A DNA stretch of 64,000 nt, taken from NCBI GenBank assembly GCA_033182465.1, contig CP137323.1, positions 2,356,001 to 2,420,000 of the forward strand. Reading direction: 5' to 3'. The translations under genes and the position numbers were made by a program. Shown here in pieces: positions 12,941 through 26,052 of the stretch (position 1 is its first letter; each line of letters begins with the position of its first letter). The notes below the pieces were generated by a model that saw nothing but the letters and a program-made list of their open reading frames with translations, was not told the DNA's origin and made no database searches. This DNA is from Sanghuangporus weigelae. Its lineage: Eukaryota; Basidiomycota; Agaricomycetes; Hymenochaetales; Hymenochaetaceae.

Positions 12941-13893
12941 CCACACGTGTTCACGCTCGACAACGAAAACAGAGATGGTGAAAAAGAGACAGCCTCAGAG
13001 AGGTAGTGGTCAGGAAGAAGACCATGAAGATGGCAGCACCTCTCGGTGATCGTCAAGAAAAGGAAAGCGGTAATCCTGGGGGCTGTGTCAAATCCGGCAA
13101 ATATTCCCCGCTCGACAACCACTCACCGACCCTTGTCTAGATATTCAAACGATCTCGAAGGGAAGGAGTTTCATAAGCGTCCTTGATTTATTAAAAAGTA
13201 AAAGTCGAGTCTTCAAAAGCTTAGGTTACGAGAGTTTATGAGATAGTTCAGTATGTTCCCGGCTAGAAATCGGAGCGGGCCGAAGTACATCAAATCAGGG
13301 TCTGCCGATCAATACTGTGAGACGCGGTGCTTGAGCGGCGACAAGAACGTTATGACGGAACGGAAATACGGTTGAATTTGAAATACAAAAACTATGAAAC
13401 TTGCAATGATAACTGTGCATGAGTTCAGCGTCCTCAAAGTGAGGAACGAGTGAGGAAGACCGGGTTGAGTCCATCGTCACCTGCGTTTCCTGAATTCTGG
13501 TGGTTTCGCGGGCTGTTTATTCCATCTCGACCTGTAAGTGACTGTAATAGCACAATCAGTAAATATGACTGCAGCAGTATGAAATCAGAAGAATGATCAT
13601 CGAAAGTAGTTCTCATATGCAAGACTTTGCCACATTCGAAAGAAGACGAGGGGTTTTATCATCATGACTTTGGATGACCTTGCAATCGTTGTTCGATCTG
13701 CTTCAACAAGCGGGAGGTTTTGATTCATTGATTCGCTACAGATGTGAGCTACATTTCAAGCCTAAACAGTCCTTTGAGAGTAGGAAATAAGAAGTAGCAT
13801 GTATGAGTCATTCTTTCATTCGAATTGACGTACTACGTAGGACAGCATCCAAAACAACGATAGAAGCGTATCAGTCTTGCTATCGAAAGCAAC
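12941..13893. other. Intergenic region
   Basis: 5' flank of the membrane-protein gene. No coding sequence with consistent splice sites is seen. Confidence 0.4.
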
Positions 13894-13965
13894 ATTGTAG
13901 CATTATTTAAAATTGTAGCATCAATTAAAATTGTAGCATCAATTAAAACTGTAGCATCATTTATG
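13894..13965. repeat. Tandem repeat, four 18-base units
   Basis: Four successive copies of ATTGTAGCATCAATTAAA, two exact and the outer two with three to five changes. It is AT-rich and non-coding, and lies about 340 bases beyond the stop codon of the following minus-strand gene. Confidence 0.85.
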
Positions 13966-14303
13966 GTGAATCCGTGAACGGAGATGCGTGACATAGGGAT
14001 TTTTTATGCCATGTCCGTCTTAACCGTCTTGATTCGCTTCGGATCTGCATACACATACTCAGCGGAAGGTAATGTTCGGATGTCAAATACGCACCGGAAG
14101 GATCAGCAACGCCTGCGCCATCTTCTTTCTTCAATCGACGTTTAGGATTCCTATTTCTGCTTCCGTCTATATCGTATAAGGTTTAACATCTCCTGCTCCA
14201 ATCATAACATCTTACAGCCTAACCTGTATCAAGTGTCGGTTCTCCCGAGTATCGAGAAAAGGTATCATGCAATGCACCACCCGGGTTATATTCTGGGACA
14301 TTT
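13966..14303. other. Intergenic, 3' flank
   Basis: Nothing coding seen; it includes the probable 3' untranslated region of the 14304-15954 gene. Confidence 0.4.
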
Positions 14304-15954
14304 TCAGAATGCGAACAATTGATTTAAATCGCCCAACGGACCTTCCTTCTTGACGATGGGTTTCCGATCCTCTTTGTCTGAATGGACTGTGCTACCGCGT
14401 AGCTCAGAGATCGCACGAGCCAAACCATCCGATGGCCGATACTCTAAAAGGTGTGAACCGGATCTCAAGAACAGCCGATAAGATCATGATTTTCGCGTAC
14501 CATTGGTCCGCAAATTTGGCTTGATATCTTGCTCTTCCGCTTGAGAAGACCCAATCAACTTCATGACTATTGAAGGAACAAGAAATAAATACAGAACTCA
14601 CACTTGACTACAGGCTTGCGATCTGACTCGTCGGAGAATCCTTCTCCCAACAGGTCCGAGACAGCTCTTGAAAGAGTCTTCGAAGGAAAATATCCTAGTT
14701 TTATGAATCCATCGTGTCGCATAGAGAAGATGACATTGCAATCACCTGCGCCTTGTATGGTAGGTTTGATGTCTTCTGCTTCGGTTTTGACACCTTACGA
14801 TAAGGTGACAGTATTAGTGCGACTCGTTGCGCGGAGGACATACTCTTGAGTAAATGGAAACGTACTTAGACATGCCTGTGCCTTATCATCTATAAGAATC
14901 AGCATCAGTAACGAGCTGGAACACAGACGATGAGTTTCGAGAAAGCCTACTTTCTTCGTAGGGGTCCAGTTTGCCTGCCTTGCTGGAACCAGGAACCGGA
15001 TTGATAAGATCTGCATCCTGTCCTGATCGTGGTAAATGTAGTGGAGGTTGATAGGAGGAATATAGGGTCGTTTCCGACGCTGATCTTGAGTTTGTCTGGA
15101 GTCCATTTATTTGAGCACCGTTCTTTCTCGCTTTGGTTTCTTCCTGCTTGTGATGAAGACTACTGAGTCTGTTCTCGATGATGGAGTCTTCGGCAATGTT
15201 GCCCGCGATTCTTACGCTCTGAACCGCGGTTAGATCATAGTTCAGTGCAGGTATTGGAAGCGAAAGCAGAAGACTCCTCAGCCTGCTATCACATTGAGGT
15301 AATTCCGACCACTCGGGCTCCGGATAATCCATCTTTATCATGATGTTAGGAGGAATTTCATCTTGCCGCGGAAACCATTCTTGCCATTGATCTATCCCGA
15401 GGTAAGTCAGTAACGGGTTCTATTGTACGTCGATCTGACCTGGAACAGGAAGATTTACGTTCTGCAGGATCGCCATGTAAGGTCCAGTTATAAAGAAAGA
15501 TATGCGAGATATTGTCAGACAGGTCAACTGCACCGTGAACGAGTATTGAGAAGCTGCAAAGCGAACAGATCCGTGGAACTGATTATACCTCCAGATTGCA
15601 ATATTCCTTCCAGCTGCTCTTCCTTCATGAACTCTCCCCATCTGTGCAAACCCAAACCCAAGCGTATATCCACGGAGGCGCTGATTCGGACTATGACTTC
15701 ACTTCGCTTTCACCTCTGACAGTCAGTCGTTCCACGTCAATGGAACGCATTCTACACACCGTTTCAACAGAGTAAATGTTCTTGACAATATGCTTCTCTT
15801 TGGGCCTCCTAAATGCGATTCTGAGCCATGCACCCATCCAGTCAATCTGCTCCTGGGAACGCGGCTTGTATCCCTGAGCCCACGGATTCAGCACCACCAC
15901 ATAGTGGTCATCATTGTCTTTCTCATAAGTTTTCACCTTGAATTTCTTCGGCAT
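14304..15954 (-). CDS. Unrecognised seven-exon protein with internal repeat
   Basis: Exons 15954-15758, 15690-15440, 15391-14951, 14889-14866, 14793-14602, 14566-14501 and 14443-14304 add up to 1311 bases, an exact open frame of 436 residues from MPKKFKVKTYEKDND. The N-terminal 120 residues look globular (LNPWAQGYKPRSQEQIDW, then GYTLGFGFAQMGRVHEG). The middle is Ser-rich and disordered. The C-terminal part holds two related segments: SRAVSDLLGE followed by SDESDRKPVVK, and ARAISELRGS followed by SDKEDRKPIVKKE. VKTE and VKKE match the sumoylation consensus psi-K-x-E. One intron is only 35 bases. The second donor (ACGGT|GTGTAG) is weak, though the frame needs it. No family is recognised and function is unknown. 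Confidence 0.7.
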
Positions 15955-16458
15955 TGTTGCTGCTTGATCAAGGTTCCACTAGATCTCCAAACGAAAGAAA
16001 CAAACGCTACCAATCAATGATGAAAATGCCAGGAGCAAGACTCACTCGAAGGCTAATCGCAATAGATCGGGTCTTATCGGCACGAGACAGGTTACAGAGG
16101 ACAATTGAGCTTCCTACTGTTCTAGGGATGATAATTGGTGCTGCATGAAGTGGGTGAAAGTGAAAGATCGATTGAACGTGCGACTTCAAGCTGATCGAGT
16201 CGTGTGTGGCCGTCGATCAGACGCGATTCGCGGGAACTGTTCGCGTCGCGCATGCATGCATCACTCGACTATAACTAACACCAGCTCCACGGAGACCATT
16301 TTGTCATATCAGGGTTCTGCATTTGCAGAGTAACAAAACTGTTCACATTATAGAAAGTCACTATTTCCTGCCCAGCTCAATAAGACAGGATTCGAACTCC
16401 TCTTATCTGGCTATCGCTTGATCATACATTGACATAGATTCTGAAGGACCTCATCAGC
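15955..16458. other. Divergent promoter region
   Basis: About 500 bases between two genes that are transcribed away from each other. It should hold both promoters. No clear TATA box is identified. Confidence 0.4.
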
Positions 16459-18494
16459 ATGTCGGATACTTCGCTACGCGAAAGACCAGGAATCTTTCCA
16501 CACTCACCGCCGCGACAGATTCATGAGAAAAGTCCTGCTCGTTTACCCATTGCTCTCCCGAGATCGGGTACAAATCGTTCGATCATCTCACTACCGTTCG
16601 ACATTATTTTGAATATCGTTGAGTACTTGGATTCGGACGAGTTGATGAACCTACGGGCGGTACGTTATATACTACGCAATAGTCTGAAACCATTGGCTGA
16701 CGAAGTTCTAGACGTGCAAATTTCTTTGTACTTTCGTCCAGTCTCATCTGGTCTGGCATTCATTTGTACTGGATTCACTTGATGCATGTCGGCCTTTACC
16801 GTTGAAAGGATTTCGAAGAATCCAAGACTGTAGTATCCCAGAGCTTGCCAGATTAGTCCGACGAGGTCACAGACTTTACGATAGTTGGACGAAGACCGGT
16901 CCAAAGCTTATCAAGCCCTATACGCGTATCCCCTCACCTGGACATGAGGACGTCGTGTGGCTATCTCCCATCACGTCCAAATACGCCCTTTGCTGTACCA
17001 AAACAGGTAGAGTGCTCTGTTGGGACGTCGACTTGGGCAGATGTGCTGCGACGTGGTCTTCGGGTGCAGACTGGGAGATATGGAAGTGTCGTGTGGAGTT
17101 TGACGAGAGAACAGTATATTATGCGATGGCGAAACGGGGTGACGATGGGTACGCCGTCGATTAATATTTGAATCTTCTTAATCATCATGTCGTGCATTAG
17201 CTTAGGAACAGACTGTCAATTAATGGCATTACATTTTTCGGGTGACGACGAGGTTAATTACCAGCCACCTTACTTTACCAAATTGTCGACTCTCTGTTTC
17301 CCCGGCCAAGTGATCAGTATCTATTTACTTGACCCTTTAAGACGCTTGCTCTCGGCGTATATTTGGCTTCAGAGAACAAATACTCTTGGGTTGTACGTTC
17401 TTCTCGACTGGACCAAGCCACTGTACGTCTTCCTCAATACTGGCATATCATGTGTAAGTGAATTGCAACCAGTCCCGCCTCTAAGTATTGTTCTGAATGT
17501 TCGTAAGGATCCTGGGCGTGAATGGTCATGTCTAAGCCACGACCCGGAGAATGTCGTCATTCATGCCGAAGAGGAGGTCGGAGCTTATCAGTTTTTCTAT
17601 CCTCTCAGTCTCCTCCGGAGGCTCGCGACGCCGACTCCACCTCGTCCAGCAGAGACAAATCCACCGCTTATCACACCGTCGCGAACTATCAAATTAGACT
17701 TCATCCCTACGGAAAACCCTTTCGAAAGCGCATACATTGCACACAGCTCCCACTTCGTCCGACAGTGGTGGCAGATGGGACCATATTCTACACGCATACG
17801 CCGGCGAAGCTCCACGATAATGCTCAGGTCGATGACAATACAAGATCCCGAGCCTGGAGATGTTCCGCCTAGACCAAATGACCCGCCTCCGGGAACACAT
17901 CTGTTCACGATAGCTCAGCATTACTTCACTGTGCCACTACGCCAGGAGACATTGCGCTGGTGGTTTATCCGGAAGCCCTTTGAAATAGTATGCTATCCAT
18001 ATTTTCCGAATGGCAATCCTCCAGAGCCGATTACAGAGACAGCTATTCCTTTGCCAGCGGATGCACAGCAGGCCATTGCTACATGGGTTGAGTTTGCTCA
18101 TGACATCGTGAAGGATACTGCGGAAGAAGCAGACGACCAATCAGTCCTACCAGTTCCGCCTCCAGAGCTCATTCAAGACCCAATGGAAGAGCAAGCCGAC
18201 GATTTCAGCGTCATCCCGCTGGTGGCTGTAGAGTTCGGCTTCGCTGCTTGGCTGGAATACGTGAGCTTTACCAGCGACGACATACGTGTCCGCTACGTGA
18301 TCTTTCCATCCATCGATGAGGACCGTACTTCGGATGATTACGATGGTCTTTCGAGAGAAGACGATGTACGTACACTGGAGGTGCCGCCGGAGATCGACCT
18401 TAGGTCGGTCGTCCATATCGGCCTGGATCAGGCTCACGGTACAGTTATCTTAGGGATGCGCCGGGGCAGCATCTATATCCTACGTTACGACTAA
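16459..18494 (+). CDS. F-box protein
   Basis: Exons 16459-16659, 16742-17148 and 17201-18494 give 1902 bases, an exact frame of 633 residues. Residues about 40-75 form an F-box (SLPFDIILNIVEYLDSDEL, then MNLRA and, after the intron, VWHSFVLDSL), the part that docks on Skp1 in SCF ubiquitin ligases. The segment after it (CSIPELARLVRRGHRLYDSW) is common in basidiomycete F-box proteins. The rest contains beta-rich segments such as YALCCTKTGRVLCWDVDLGR and, at the C-terminus, GTVILGMRRGSIYILRYD. These suggest a divergent propeller-like substrate domain, which is inferred. A possible small intron near 17457 is not needed for the frame. Confidence 0.8.
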
Positions 18495-18879
18495 CTGCGA
18501 GTTCAGATCCGGATATATGCACATACATAGAAACACTCACGAACTCATTATCCTTCACTACGCTGCCGCCATTTCTTCCTCTTGGATTTTCAGCACCAAT
18601 TCTGTAATTGTATGAACTTCTTCTTTCAAAATAAATGTACAGTAGAATTCTATCTGTGCTCAAATAACATTAGCGTTGCTTATTCGGCTAAGAGAAACGA
18701 GAAACGAAGACTAAAGCATGGCAATGACTGATGGCTACATTATCACCTGAGTTACTGTAACGTGGTAAACAAAACGGAGCGGGGAATGGGGGTGAAGATA
18801 GGATACACACAACAAGTAGAACTCTAAAATACAACGCAAGTACCGTCACCTAATTATGCATTCCAGGTCAAGAGATATT
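18495..18879. other. Convergent 3' flanks
   Basis: About 385 bases between two genes that end towards each other; nothing further is seen. Confidence 0.45.
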
Positions 18880-21800
18880 TCACTTCGGCGTCCCCCTCTC
18901 ACTCTCTGTAATCTCCTCGGGAAGACCGAAGAATTGCGAGTCCTGAATAATGGTACGCCAGGCTTCCAGGTCCCCCGGCAATAAGGGGAGAAAACTTTCC
19001 TGCCCTGTAGACGAGCGCATGTCGAAGCTGACATCAAAGTCGGAATCGAAGAATGTCTCCGGAGACAGATTAGACGCAGAGTTGAAGGCGTATGGATCGC
19101 TGGATAATGGATAAGCATCCGAAGTCGATTGAGTTTGCTCGGTCTCGGTAGTGAAGTTCACCCCTAACATGCCACTGTCAGTCGGCAAATCGGAGAACGT
19201 AGTGTATGTATTAAGCACATTAGGGCCTACAGGCGAACCCTGAAGTTCAAAGGCGTGAGCATTAAAGGGATGATCATCTGAGTTTCCGTTCATCGGAGCA
19301 TATAAATGCTGATCAACCTGCATATGAGATTGTGCGCTTGAAGCACTAGCTTCATCCCCTCCGAGTGAGAACGACATGGATGCTTCCTGTGAATCCGAAA
19401 CCGAATGACAAGCAGAGGTTGAAACATCGTTAGAATGTCCCATCTCCGAGTCAGCGCCGGAATCTGTCTTCTGCTCTGCTGTTCGACGGAGACCATTCTC
19501 GCTCTGGCCACCGTAATTATTACTCTTCTGTGGTTCGTACTCAGGCATTGTTGAGGGAGTAGTGAATGCAGCGTGCTTTGGATAAGCAGAGAACGGCACT
19601 GAGAACTGCGTCGGGTGAGAGCTACCAGAGGGCATTGTTTGTAGACCCGAGTGAACGAGATTGTTGTTACGAGTAGGGGTAGTGTCGAACCCGCCCTCAA
19701 AGCTTCTCTCACCCATGCGTCCAAGGCTTGCGAGCGCATGAGAAGCCTGGCTCTTGGCTACGAATTCTGAAGAAGGACCAGCGGAACGGGGCTGAGACGG
19801 GATTTCGTTTCCGTGCTTCGCAAGCGCCTGTAGAGCCTGCTCCCGTAGTCGCATCAGAAGAGGCTAAATGCACAAAATAAGACACGAAATAAATATAGCC
19901 AGCAGATTGATTGGAGATACCATCGCGATCTCAGAAAGAGGATGCATCTCAAATGTCGGAAATATTTTGAGCGCATTGTCGAAATGAATAAAGGCCTGCG
20001 GCGCAAGAGCAGATGCTGTCCCACACGTAGCAATGGAACCGAGGACTACGGTGGCGTGGAGGGCATGCCCCAAAACGGGCCAACATCGCATCACATAATG
20101 CGATCTTCCCTCAATCTCTCGTTGGACATTGCTAATCATCGATGCCGCACTTCGATACATGGACAGGAAGGAAGGACCGAATCGAGTTCGCACAGGATTG
20201 GTTGGGTCCTCGATTAGAGCATGGGCGAAGAAACTCCGGTGCAATAGCAGTAGCGCTTATGTCATCAAGCAAGTCGTCAAGTATACGACACGAACGCAAA
20301 TGACTTGAGCTCACTGATATCTTTCATCAGACTCAATTGATGAAGTTGCACTAGGCCATGTATGCCATCGACGCTATGGTCGGGATGGTAGCCGCGAGTG
20401 TTTGAGCTGAAAGTTCCTTGAGGATCGTACTCGCGTATCTTCTGGTCCAGCATAAGTATCTCGGAGTACTTTATCGCTCGAGTCGAATTCAGTTTAGTGA
20501 TTATTTCGCTCATTACTTCTTTAATATATCCAGCTCGCATTCGCCAGATTGCTTGAGCGGAATATCAGCCATGGATCAATGCGACAGCCAAACACACATA
20601 CAGTCTAAATTGTCTGAGCCACCTCGCAAATCTGCGTCTGTATCCTCGGGTAATTCGCAATCGATAACCGAAGGCGTGAACGTTACTGGTCTGCCAGTAG
20701 CAAGACTCTGACTGGAAATGAGTCTTTCAATCAGACGGTGCAAAGTTCGTGGTCACATGCCTTCCATACGTCAATAGCGTGAAGCTCCCAGAAAACTCTT
20801 CTTCTTCGCTGGACGAGCGTAGGTGAGAGATCGAAATGTGCAGGGTCCCGATCTGTGGTGTGTACAGTCGATAAGTATCAAGACGTGTTAGCAGATGGTA
20901 CAACTGGACCGACTTAATCCGATCTATAACGAAAGAATGAAATGTGAATGATGTTAAAGACAAAACCATGACTTGGAAAGTCAGCTTACACTAGCAGCGA
21001 TAGACAAGCTAAACGTCAAGATCTTCCACGAGCCTTCCGGTGCATTCTTCCGACATGCGAAGAGATCGTAAGCTCCGATAATAGAGATGGCCTGCACGGC
21101 GTGCAGACCAGCACCTTCAAAAACGGGCTTGAGGCTAAGTGCTGTACGCGCAAGGTGATAATACAGGTCGGCCTCGTCGTTCCACGGAGGAAGTGTCAAA
21201 TCCGCGACCGCTCCAGCAGCAAAAACTGCAAGCAGTAGCGCCAGTACGTGCGGGTCCGTAGGCGAGTCTAGACCAGGAGTACCACTCTGTGAACCATTCG
21301 ATCCATTGCGACTAAATGTACTTCGCCTCTTCTTGTAAACTATCGGGATAAGCTCCCCCATGATTTGCTCCCGCTCAACTGGTCGGAAGAACCATGAAAG
21401 ATTCTCGAGGTAAGCCTCGGTAAGCGATGAGGCACGCTCATAGGACGGAAGTTTCTCCTCGAGGTACCCCTGAATCTCGTGGGTTGGAAGATAGAGAGGT
21501 GTAAATGGGAAGGTCTTGCTGAGATACGAGATAGGCGCTGGTAGCGCCGAGGATGAATCTGCATGGGCATCTGTCGAAGAGGCAACAAGATGCTTCTTTT
21601 CGGCTATGAGTGAATCCTTTGAGCAAACAGCTTCATAAAAACGCACGGTCAGAAGGTCATGCTAAGCTCAAATATTAGCATAAAGACAAATGTTTTGAGC
21701 TTGGGAATTTAACGCACACTTGGTCCTCCTAAGTATAACTCTGTTCCCCTATCTGTAACAGCCAATGTACCAAACGAATCGACAAAATCGGAGTCGACTG

Positions 21801-22353
21801 GGTCGCAATTTGCCTTTGTAGAGGTAAATGCAACGGCTCGATTTTTTATTTGCAACAAGTCCTCGGCAAGCAACGGATGCGGCGCCGCGGAGACGGTACT
21901 GTGGGAAATTTGGAGGGCATCTTCAAGCTGGCGTATTCTGTTACTCAGTTCCAAAATCTTTGTATCATAAGCGGCTGCATCTGGTGCGCTAGGCCGTGTG
22001 CCGTGTGTAGGCGCGAGTGTTCCTGAATCAAAACGCAAACTCAGATTGGTACTGTACTAGGATGGCTATATCTCTGATTTCTTACCGTTGGGGCAGATGG
22101 ACTGACAACCCTTTCGCACACAAGTGCTACAGGGAATCTGTTTTGCGCGTAAGCTTTGCGATCATTGAATATCGTAATGGAAAATGCGTACTGCTTTATC
22201 GCATTTTAACTTGTGGCTGCGATGGTCAGTGGCGAGCGAGGGAAAGGACAATAAAAGAGCTCACCGACGACACTCGGCGCATGATATTTCACCGCGAGCG
22301 CGACGATTCTCGACGGAATCCTTGGCCCTGACGATTCTGTGAAGTGGCGGCAT
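18880..22353 (-). CDS. Zn(II)2Cys6 fungal transcription factor
   Basis: Binds DNA through a binuclear zinc cluster and is probably a nuclear regulator of unknown targets. Starting at 22353 (MPPLHRIVRAKDS), the first three exons splice to CAECRRHKLKCDKAIPCSTC and then VRKGCQSICPNG, which has all six cysteines. A coiled-coil-like stretch near 21940 (KILELSNRIRQLEDALQ) follows and would be the dimerisation helix. The fungal-specific middle homology region spans about 21650-20400, with VLALLLAVFAAGAVADL and, after an intron, GLHRDPA, VQRRRRVFWELHAIDVW and DCEFPED-type segments. The long C-terminal exon (19854-18880) is Ser/Asp-rich, as expected of an activation domain. There are about eight exons, and the inner ones between 21000 and 19860 were followed only by motif. 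The gene appears intact. Confidence 0.85.
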
Positions 22354-25300
22354 TTCTCATCGTTTGCGCTGATAGTAACGGTAGATAGAAGAGTTGCTGA
22401 AATAACGGGGTGTCAACTTACGCGACCATTGAAAGTCTCATTACGAAGCGGCCGGTGGACTGTTCCGGTGTCGCGCACCTTCTCCTTTCATCGCGACTAA
22501 TCGCATCACTTATCTTCGCATCGCCTTCGCCTCCGATTCCTCGCCTCGCCGTCTCCATACTTCACTGACGTGGCCTTTGGCCTATCGCCCATGAATTTCT
22601 TAACCGAGCGATCAATGGATGTTACACTACATAGTGACACATCTTATCGCGATTAATTCTGTAAGTATAAATATTCAGGCCTTCGTCCTGCCAAACAATA
22701 CCGAGTAATAACGATGGATCTCTCGCTATCACACTTGTAATGCCCAGTCACGGTCCTTTGACTCAATTCAGCCCAAATCACCTGCATATGGACATCCACA
22801 AAGTAACTTCTCGCGTTTATACCTTTCACCAATTCAACTTGCACGTATACCATACCATACTACGAGGTACACCATGTATAAAACGTAAATTCAAGTCTCA
22901 CTCTGCCACGGTCGGGACGTTCGGCCTTCCGAAAATCGGACTCTCGTCTATGATGAGTGGATGGTGCTGTCTGACAAATTTAACATTACAGATTTAGGCG
23001 ACCGCCCTCCATTGGTTTCAAGGTGTATTCAGTGGGATGATTATTCTGGAAACGGACATAAACGAGTACAATCTGCGGTGAAGCAATTCAGTCCATTCTC
23101 CACCTGGATCTTCAGCCTGTTCGGCCCTTTCGCATGTCTCATGTAAGCCGTTATTATCTTTTGAATTCGACATCTACTTGAGTCTACTTCATTCAAAGTA
23201 TTTTGTAGATCAGAATCATACCACTTCTGTATTGCCGGAGATCAGACTCCGCACCAAACTAACCCAATTCTGTAACTACTTATGATGACACTGCATGGCA
23301 ATCGATTGAACTCGGGCACTTGAGTATATTTACAGGAAGCGCGAAACAATGTTGCTTGGTTAAGATTTTGACAAGGCAATGTAGTTGGAAAGCCGACCTT
23401 CGAGTAAGTCTGATCTTCAGATCTCTTAGGAGGTGTCTCACAAAATTGATTTGGAACCACTGAAATTTATGGGCGAAGTCGGTAGACGTTTTGCATCTTC
23501 ATACAAGCGGGGGAGCATCATTCCGCTCGCATTAGAGCCGCTACACTCAAATCATTATGCGTTGCATCTTGCCCCAATCTTGACTTCTGTAACGTGTTCG
23601 CAAGTTACCGTATTCGCATGTAAGTCCTACCATCATACCCGAGGCATTTTTCACTATTGGAGATCCCACTATCCTCAAGTGCGCAGTCCGGATCGTGAAG
23701 GACTTCGTGTCTAGTTGCTCATGCGACGTGCCATACGTGCCATTCTCGACCAAGAATTGAGACATAAAACAAGCAGAACGACATAGCGAATAGAAGCAAT
23801 CTTGGTTGCGTATGCCCGATTTTTACAGCTAACCGAGTCTCTGAACTGAATGCTAGTCGCCTTTGCTTTGTCAGTTGACCGAGACTATGCCGATGCCGAC
23901 TCGAAAAACGATATTCAAAATGCCATGTTAGGATATTTAAGAAGCTGCGTTGTCTCCGGAGCGTGAAGGACGTTCGTGAAGCATCATTCTTGCAAGTTGA
24001 GACAAGTTTGTGTGCGGAGGGTGCAAGTTACAAGTACACCGTCAGTAAGCTTTATGTGCTTCAGCTATTCTGGTTTCCCAGATTCATCTGTATCCCATCT
24101 GAACTAGTGGAGTGATTAAGACTACCACTATGTTCTGTTAGATGTTGGCATAACGATTTGATCGTGACTTTCTTTTACGACCCAGTGGGAAATTATGCTG
24201 AACGACATCTTCACACGTAAACTTCTGCGCTCTACATATATGTGAGTGTAAATCTTGTTACTTCTGCCTTAAACCGACGAGATCTCTGTCTCTAAAATCA
24301 ATAATCACATGCTGAAGATGAGCAGTTTTGGCCGTCAATGAGAGTTTTCAAAATTAACGCAAGCGGAGAGCCTATCATTATTTCAAAAGTGTTCTAATTT
24401 CTCGAGGTCTCGGGAATCCACTGAAGCACATAAGCAAGGAGTGGCGAAATTTTGTCAAGAGTTCGTGTCAGTTCAGGTATCATTTTTCTCCAGATCAGAA
24501 ACTTGGTCAGCAATCAGCTGAGGACTGTTTGATGTTGGAGACAAAAGAAAGTTGTATGTAAGACTTTATATACATTACTAATTTTGTAAGCTGCATACGA
24601 TAATATCATCCTCATGCGTTTCGTGTGGTTTAGAGATCAACACGTCACGTGCAGCTAGTTTCCTGATGAGGCGAAAGCTTGAGTGGTGCGGCGATGGACT
24701 CGCGTTTCTCCTACCTACAGAGACTACGTCTGTCGTTCTTTGACTTCTGCTTCGGTTGCAGCATTGTTGTGGCAGACACTATCTGGCCGTGTCTTCCGCG
24801 AAATGGTGCGAGCGAAAGATCTCTCTCACACCTCGTCCTTCCTATATCCTTTGGTGAGCAACGCCTTCTTCATGGTGTCTTCGTAACTTTGCTGGACGCA
24901 TATCGGGCGCTAGCTAGCCGGGCCTGACCCGGATCGGTTCTGTGTCGCTGCCTTATGTCCCGCAAGTTTCGTATTTAAGGAAGCTGGGATAGCTGACAGA
25001 CTGTTCTGTCTAGGAGGCCTTTATAACGAGTCTCACCTTCTGGCGCCCTTTGCGGCGAAGCACTTCAAGAGGATAGCTTGAGAAACTTTTGCTCGGCAAC
25101 AATCACAGCTAATTCCAGATGGGTGGGCGGGAGGAATTTTGCTCGAACTGTGATTTTTATTGACCTCACGGCACTGACAGCGAGGCACTATGGCCTCGTG
25201 AGATCCTCGACACATTCAGTCTATAGTCATGCAGTCTGCACAGTTGCCCGCAGTTAAGATGGCAAACGCTACGATGTGAATACTCTGATCTATGCATCGC

Positions 25301-26052
25301 TTTCAACTTACTGACTATATGTTGCAGAGACACTGTTTACCTCACGGATACAAGTTCAGTGCTCTCGCTGTGCGCTGCTTTTGCACCTATGTGGCTGGCT
25401 TGAACGTTAATGTCCTTAAGTTGTTGTAGTCGAAGCTCTGGATCTCGCTCTCGAAGTCGACGTTCCCAGTCGCACTTCTACTATGGATAACGATAGAATG
25501 GGTGGAATGTGTGCAGGCAGCGAATGCACGATGATCATTCAGGAATAAAGACTGTATATGGGCATGGGTGCAACGTCTTCAAGAAAGAAGGTCATGGTGC
25601 GACGGTTTCATTCCTTTGTGAGACTATTTATTTTTACCGATGGTTCGTATACTAACAGCGACTTCTCAGGTAAGAGTACATAGAAGACGGCGTTTCGCCA
25701 TGTATCTACTTCAGGTCAGTCCTTCTCGTATTCCAGTTGTCCTTGCCTTCAGAACTAAATTTCTTATCCAGAGACGTGCGGAAAATTTATTATTTTCTGA
25801 TTACATACGTGAGCGTGACGGATGAGTGGCTGTTTGTGGCCGTGAGGCACGTGTTTTATGCCATTTATGTAATTTCTACTGGTTTTCTTCCCGGCCCGAC
25901 GGCCTTATCCGGAAAACGCCCAACTTCAAGCCGCAAACCCGCGCCATCGTCAAACTCGATCGCGGTGGCGAGAATTTTCTCAACATTTTTGCCAATTTTC
26001 CAGCCATCCTCCTCATCACCGTTTCTGACACAACTTGCGTACTCCCCATGAT
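22354..26052. other. Gene-poor gap of 3.7 kb
   Basis: The longest gap in the left half. No frame with family resemblance or consistent splicing was found on either strand. No terminal repeats or transposon signature were seen. The last 250 bases are probably the 5' leader of EPL1, where a long open frame from 25826 appears to be non-coding. Confidence 0.4.
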
